From positions 1 to 21,874 of the forward strand of contig QOPK01000015.1 of assembly GCA_003331685.1 (NCBI GenBank): a DNA stretch of 21,874 nt, given 5' to 3'. The stretch is from Halieaceae bacterium (lineage in GTDB: Bacteria > Pseudomonadota > Gammaproteobacteria > Pseudomonadales > Halieaceae). Position numbers and translations under genes: made by a program. Of the stretch, positions 19,059-21,874 are shown one piece after another (within the stretch, counting starts at the first letter, position 1; each line of letters begins with the position of its first letter). The notes under the pieces were generated by a model, which was not told where the DNA came from, searched no databases, and saw nothing but the letters and a program-made list of their open reading frames with translations.

Positions 19059-19547
19059 GTGTCTGACCTCAATCCCATTCGAACCCCTTGCATCGGCGTC
19101 TGCTCTACCGGTATCGGCGACACGGTCTGTCGCGGTTGCAAGCGCTTTGCGCACGAGGTGATTGACTGGAATGGCTATTCACAGGCACAAAAAGGGGCGA
19201 TTGATTCGCGCCTGGATCGCTTTCTGGGCATGTGCGTGGCCAACAAGTTTCGAATCGTCGACCAAAAGCTATTGGACTGGCAGCTGTCGGTGCAGAAGAT
19301 CCGTCATGAGCCGCATCATGATCCCTACTGCCATCTCTTCGCGCTGCTGAAGGCGGGCGCGACACAAATTGTGCAGCCCGAGCAGTACGGGTTTGAGGTG
19401 CTGCCCAGTTTTAGAGATATGACGCTGGTGGCACTTAGGGATCAGATCGATGAGGAATTCTGGATTCTTTCCTCCGCCCACTATGACCGCTACATCGCTA
19501 CCGGAGATCTGTTTGCGGATGAGTCGCCTCAGGAGGCCCTACGGTGA
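19059..19547 (+). CDS. DUF1289 domain protein of unknown function, coupled to miaE
   Basis: No function is known to me. The N-terminal part is a DUF1289 domain: four cysteines spaced C-x3-C-x8-C-x2-C (Cys11, 15, 24, 27), followed by VIDWNGYSQAQKGAI, typical of a small metal-binding knuckle. The domain usually forms proteins well under 100 residues. This one has 162, with a C-terminal region carrying a second metal-ligand-like cluster, HEPHHDPYCH (His83, 86, 87, Cys91, His92), and no recognised fold. There is no signal peptide or membrane helix. The GTG start at 19059 has GGAGGAA just upstream. The 3' end overlaps miaE by four bases (GTGA), so the two are translated together; a role tied to metal supply or tRNA modification is inference only. 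Confidence 0.88.
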   Translation: MSDLNPIRTPCIGVCSTGIGDTVCRGCKRFAHEVIDWNGYSQAQKGAIDSRLDRFLGMCVANKFRIVDQKLLDWQLSVQKIRHEPHHDPYCHLFALLKAGATQIVQPEQYGFEVLPSFRDMTLVALRDQIDEEFWILSSAHYDRYIATGDLFADESPQEALR

Positions 19548-20176
19548 GTACGGCTGAGGCTTTGGTGGCCGGTATCAGAGGGTTTTTACCTTGCCCGACG
19601 CCAGATGCCTGGGTGGCGGTGGCATTGCAACGCGAGCAGGAGTCGACTCTGCTCATTGATCATGCCAATTGTGAGAAAAAAGCGGCGGCGACGGCTATGG
19701 CGCTCATGCATCGCTACACTGATAACTCGATGCTGCTGAATAAGATGTCTAGGCTTGCGCGTGAGGAGCTCCGCCATTTCGAGCAGGTGATCAAGATGAT
19801 GGCGGCGCGTGACATTACCTATGAGCCGCTCAGCGCCTCTCGGTATGCTCAGGGACTGCATAAAGGGGTGCGTCGACAGGAGCCTGGAAGGCTGATTGAT
19901 ACGCTCATTGTAGGCGCGCTCATCGAGGCCCGATCCTGCGAGCGTTTTGCCAAGCTCGCTCCGGAGCTCGATAGGGAGCTGGGCGACTTTTATTTTTCAC
20001 TGCTGAAGAGTGAAGCTCGGCACTACGCCGACTATCTGCGCTTGGCCCAATCGTTGGCCGACAAGGCGCATTTGGCGGACCGGATCGATTACTTCCGTGG
20101 TCTTGAGGCCGGGCTGGTGGAGAGTGCGGACACTGAGTTCCGCTTCCATAGCGGCCCTGTCGCGACACAACATTAG
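19544..20176 (+). CDS. miaE: tRNA-(ms2io6A)-hydroxylase MiaE
   Basis: Oxygen-dependent hydroxylation of the isopentenyl group of 2-methylthio-N6-isopentenyladenosine at tRNA position 37, giving ms2io6A. The 210-residue protein is of the MiaE ferritin-like family. All six di-iron ligands are visible with regular spacing: Glu44 (ANCEKKA), Glu75 and His78 (EELRHFE), Glu128 (IEARSCERF), Glu157 and His160 (SEARHYADY). The GTG start overlaps the upstream stop, with AGGAGG (19531-19536) seven bases before it. Its TAG stop shares two bases with the stop of lpxH on the other strand. Its substrate needs MiaA and MiaB, which are not in the window. Confidence 0.95.
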   Translation: MSTAEALVAGIRGFLPCPTPDAWVAVALQREQESTLLIDHANCEKKAAATAMALMHRYTDNSMLLNKMSRLAREELRHFEQVIKMMAARDITYEPLSASRYAQGLHKGVRRQEPGRLIDTLIVGALIEARSCERFAKLAPELDRELGDFYFSLLKSEARHYADYLRLAQSLADKAHLADRIDYFRGLEAGLVESADTEFRFHSGPVATQH

Positions 20177-20886
20177 CCGATAGACAAGCGCTCCAGGCTG
20201 AGCTCGCTGTCTCGCTCGCGGAGCAGCCAGCCTACTCGTGCATTCCAGTCTCCCAATACGATGCGCTCCCCAGTGTCACACTGGTGTCGGTTGGGTCTGT
20301 GAGTGTGGCCGTGCACCATTACCGACACATCGGCGTCGCGCATGGCGGTACTCACGGCGTTCTGATTCACATCCATAATGTCTTCGGGTTTGTTGCTCGC
20401 TGCATCGATGCTCATTGATCGCAACTGGCGGGCCAGCTCACGGCGCTCATCGAGTGGCTTCGTCATCATTTCAGCCTGCCACTCGGGGGAGTGGACGAGC
20501 TCTCTGAATTGCTGGTAGTCCACATCGTCAGTACACAGGGTATCGCCGTGAAGTAACAGCGTAGGTTGCCCTGCGACGTCTAACACCGTCTGATCTGGCA
20601 AGAGGGTGCCGCCGACGTCACTGGCAAACTGCTCACCTAGCATGAAATCGCGATTCCCCCTGCAGAAGAGGATCTCGGTGCCCGAATCAGCAAGTGCACG
20701 AAGCGCTAACCTGATGCGCTCAGCAAGCGGCGAGTCGTCATCGTCGCCCACCCATGCCTCGAAGATATCGCCAAGCATGACCAGCGAATCGAAGGGGGAC
20801 TCGTATTTCAGCAACGCAACCAGTGCCGCCTCGATGTCAGGTGTTTCGTCGCTAAGGTGTATATCGCTGACAAAAAGTCGATGCAC
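20173..20886 (-). CDS. lpxH: UDP-2,3-diacylglucosamine diphosphatase LpxH
   Basis: Peripheral membrane metallophosphoesterase that hydrolyses UDP-2,3-diacylglucosamine to lipid X and UMP in lipid A synthesis. The protein has 237 residues (E. coli 240). The calcineurin-type metal site is complete: SDIHL (Asp8, His10), LGDIFEAW (Asp40), RGNRDFMLG (Asn78), LLHGD (His113) and VHGHTHRPN (His192, 194, 196). It starts with GTG at 20886, ten bases after the ppiB stop, with AAGGG upstream. ppiB-lpxH adjacency is also found in E. coli and Pseudomonas. It indicates an outer membrane with lipid A. Confidence 0.97.
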   Translation of the reverse strand: MHRLFVSDIHLSDETPDIEAALVALLKYESPFDSLVMLGDIFEAWVGDDDDSPLAERIRLALRALADSGTEILFCRGNRDFMLGEQFASDVGGTLLPDQTVLDVAGQPTLLLHGDTLCTDDVDYQQFRELVHSPEWQAEMMTKPLDERRELARQLRSMSIDAASNKPEDIMDVNQNAVSTAMRDADVSVMVHGHTHRPNRHQCDTGERIVLGDWNARVGWLLRERDSELSLERLSIG

Positions 20887-20896
20887 CGAGCAGCCC

Positions 20897-21406
20897 TTAG
20901 TCGTCGATGACGGTCACGCTCTCGATGATGATGGGCTCGACGGGGACATCTTGATGCCCGGCTTGGCCACCCGTTTGCACGCATCTGATTTTATCGAGCA
21001 CATCCTCCCCTTGAGTCACTTTGCCGAACACGGTGTATCCCCAGCCCTGCATATTTTCACCGGTGTGGTTCAGGAAGTCGTTGTCCTGAACATTGATGAA
21101 GAATTGGGCGGTAGCGGAATGCGGGTCCTGTGTGCGTGCCATGGCGATCGTGCCGTGGGCGTTCTTGAGGCCATTGTTGGCTTCATTTTCGATCGGAGCC
21201 TTTGTCTCTTTTTGCTCCATGTCAGCTGTGAAACCACCGCCCTGAATCATGAAGTTATCGATGACCCGGTGAAAAATCGTGCCGTCGTAGAAACCGTCCG
21301 CCACATACGACAGGAAATTCTCAACCGTCTTCGGAGCATTTTCTGCGTCGAGCTCCAGGGTCATGGGGCCGACAGTGGTGGTCATCAGGATATGCGCAGC
21401 TGGCAT
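20897..21406 (-). CDS. ppiB: Cyclophilin-type peptidyl-prolyl isomerase PpiB
   Basis: Cytoplasmic cyclophilin that interconverts cis and trans X-Pro bonds. It has 169 residues from the ATG at 21406 (E. coli PpiB 164). Seen: [36 protein letters not shown] with the catalytic Arg, [49 protein letters not shown] and a C-terminal [10 protein letters not shown]. The frame stays open to 21553, but the cyclophilin fold begins near [10 protein letters not shown], and the ATG at 21406 has GAGG (21412-21415) five bases upstream, which decides the start. No signal peptide is seen, consistent with PpiB rather than periplasmic PpiA. First gene of a ppiB-lpxH unit, divergent from glnS. I see no strong ppiB promoter; TACGAT on the - strand (21444-21439) is the best weak -10. 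Confidence 0.95.
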   Translation of the reverse strand: MPAAHILMTTTVGPMTLELDAENAPKTVENFLSYVADGFYDGTIFHRVIDNFMIQGGGFTADMEQKETKAPIENEANNGLKNAHGTIAMARTQDPHSATAQFFINVQDNDFLNHTGENMQGWGYTVFGKVTQGEDVLDKIRCVQTGGQAGHQDVPVEPIIIESVTVIDD

Positions 21407-21411
21407 GGGTA

Positions 21412-21415
21412 CCTC
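21412..21415 (-). promoter_or_regulatory. Ribosome binding site deciding the ppiB start
   Basis: GAGG on the - strand, five bases before the ATG at 21406. The alternative in-frame ATGs at 21427 and 21385 have no comparable purine-rich sequence upstream. Confidence 0.65.
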
Positions 21416-21521
21416 AGGGGTCTGCATCGGGAGGCGGCATCGTACCTGAGATGGCGGGTGGTTGCGATGCGGAATTTTTGCGGTAAGTGGGAATGCTCCC
21501 ATGCCAAGCTCGACGTCCAGT

Positions 21522-21530
21522 TGGTATAGT
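21522..21530 (+). promoter_or_regulatory. Candidate extended -10 promoter of glnS
   Basis: TGGTATAGT is a TGn extended -10 with five of six matches to TATAAT, 38 bases before the glnS ATG. No good -35 is seen 16-18 bases upstream, which an extended -10 can tolerate. Transcription would start near 21537. The surrounding 162-base gap between the ppiB and glnS starts (21407-21568) holds nothing else clear except a widely spaced inverted repeat CTCAGG/CCTGAG (21413-21418 and 21445-21450). Confidence 0.45.
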
Positions 21531-21568
21531 ACGTGGCTTATTTTAGGGCGCATTGCCTAGGGTTTAGG

Positions 21569-21874
21569 ATGTCCGCGGAGCTTCGCAGTAACTTCTTGCG
21601 CACACAGATTCAGGCTGATCTGGAGGCCGCGCGTATAAGTGCGTTGGTCACCCGGTTTCCGCCAGAGCCGAATGGCTTTCTGCACATAGGTCACGCGAAG
21701 TCGATCACCGTAAATTTTGGCCTTGCTGAGCAATTTGGTGGGCAATGCCATCTCCGTTTTGACGACACCAACCCGGAGAAAGAAAGTCAGGAGTTTATCG
21801 ACTCTATTCAGGAGGACGTCCGCTGGTTGGGATACCAGTGGGCTGGAGAGGTGCGCTTCGCCTCGAGCTATTTC
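21569..21874 (+). CDS. glnS: Glutamyl (glutaminyl)-tRNA synthetase: glutaminyl-tRNA synthetase GlnS, 3' end missing
   Basis: Charges tRNA-Gln with glutamine. Only the first 102 codons are in the window, and the frame is open at the right edge. The N-terminal Rossmann domain is clear: [18 protein letters not shown] with the class I HIGH motif at residues 39-42, then [14 protein letters not shown] and DVRWLGYQW. The [10 protein letters not shown] and RFDDTNP sequences fit GlnS rather than bacterial GluRS. The start is ATG at 21569, with AGGG (21559-21562) six bases upstream. Adjacency to divergent ppiB-lpxH matches Pseudomonas. The full protein is usually about 550 residues, so most of the gene lies beyond the window. 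Confidence 0.95.
   Translation, partial: MSAELRSNFLRTQIQADLEAARISALVTRFPPEPNGFLHIGHAKSITVNFGLAEQFGGQCHLRFDDTNPEKESQEFIDSIQEDVRWLGYQWAGEVRFASSYF

Noticed and set aside
20606..21529. A 307-codon open frame on the + strand across the 5' parts of lpxH and ppiB
   Set aside because: It lies antisense to two clearly recognised genes. The translation looks like low-complexity shadow sequence without any domain, and it also crosses their intergenic gap.
21407..21553. A 49-residue N-terminal extension of ppiB
   Set aside because: It has no family similarity and no good ribosome site, and it would cover the probable glnS promoter. The ATG at 21406 has GAGG at proper spacing.
1..21874. Mobile elements, CRISPR arrays, toxin-antitoxin pairs, defence genes, tRNA or rRNA genes
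   Set aside because: Read on both strands, I find no transposase, integrase, spaced repeat array or RNA gene; all long frames are accounted for by housekeeping genes.

Overview
The window is dense, ordinary chromosomal DNA of a gammaproteobacterium. GC content is in the high fifties by eye, and there are almost no gaps. Evidence for the assignment: a FimV/HubP-type polar hub gene, a MetZ-type O-succinylhomoserine sulfhydrylase, MiaE, an LpxH-type lipid A hydrolase, an AcnB close to the E. coli protein, and a gene order matching Pseudomonas in long blocks. A marine group near the Cellvibrionales/Halieaceae is my best guess. That is inference from gene order and protein flavour; no rRNA is present to confirm it.

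Block 1 (1-16189, all + strand) is biosynthetic. It runs leuC (5' end missing)-leuD-leuB-asd, fimV, truA, trpF-trpB-trpA, accD-folC-dedD-cvpA-purF-metZ. Junctions are mostly overlaps or gaps of a few bases, so it reads as one long co-directional run. Candidate internal promoters lie before trpF and before accD. Together the genes make leucine (LeuCDB), aspartate semialdehyde (Asd), tryptophan (last three steps), malonyl-CoA (AccD), folylpolyglutamate (FolC), the first committed purine intermediate (PurF) and homocysteine by direct sulfhydrylation (MetZ). TruA modifies tRNA. FimV, DedD and CvpA are envelope proteins. The order follows the P. aeruginosa leuC-to-metZ region, but trpBA sits between trpF and accD and only one asd gene is present.

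Block 2 (16284-21874) starts with acnB on the - strand, convergent with metZ. Divergent from acnB is a two-gene unit on the + strand: a DUF1289 protein of unknown function, translationally coupled to miaE (tRNA hydroxylase). It converges, with overlapping stop codons, on ppiB-lpxH (- strand). glnS starts divergently from ppiB and runs off the right edge. In P. aeruginosa acnB, lpxH, ppiB and glnS also lie close together, but far from the leu-metZ block, so the metZ/acnB gap looks like a junction between two ancestral blocks.

I see no mobile element, CRISPR array, prophage, tRNA or rRNA, and no gene-free stretch above about 165 bp. I do not find an obviously new system. The points most worth a second look are the DUF1289-miaE pair with its extra His/Cys cluster, the Asp60-to-Glu change in the TrpA active site, and the block junction after metZ.
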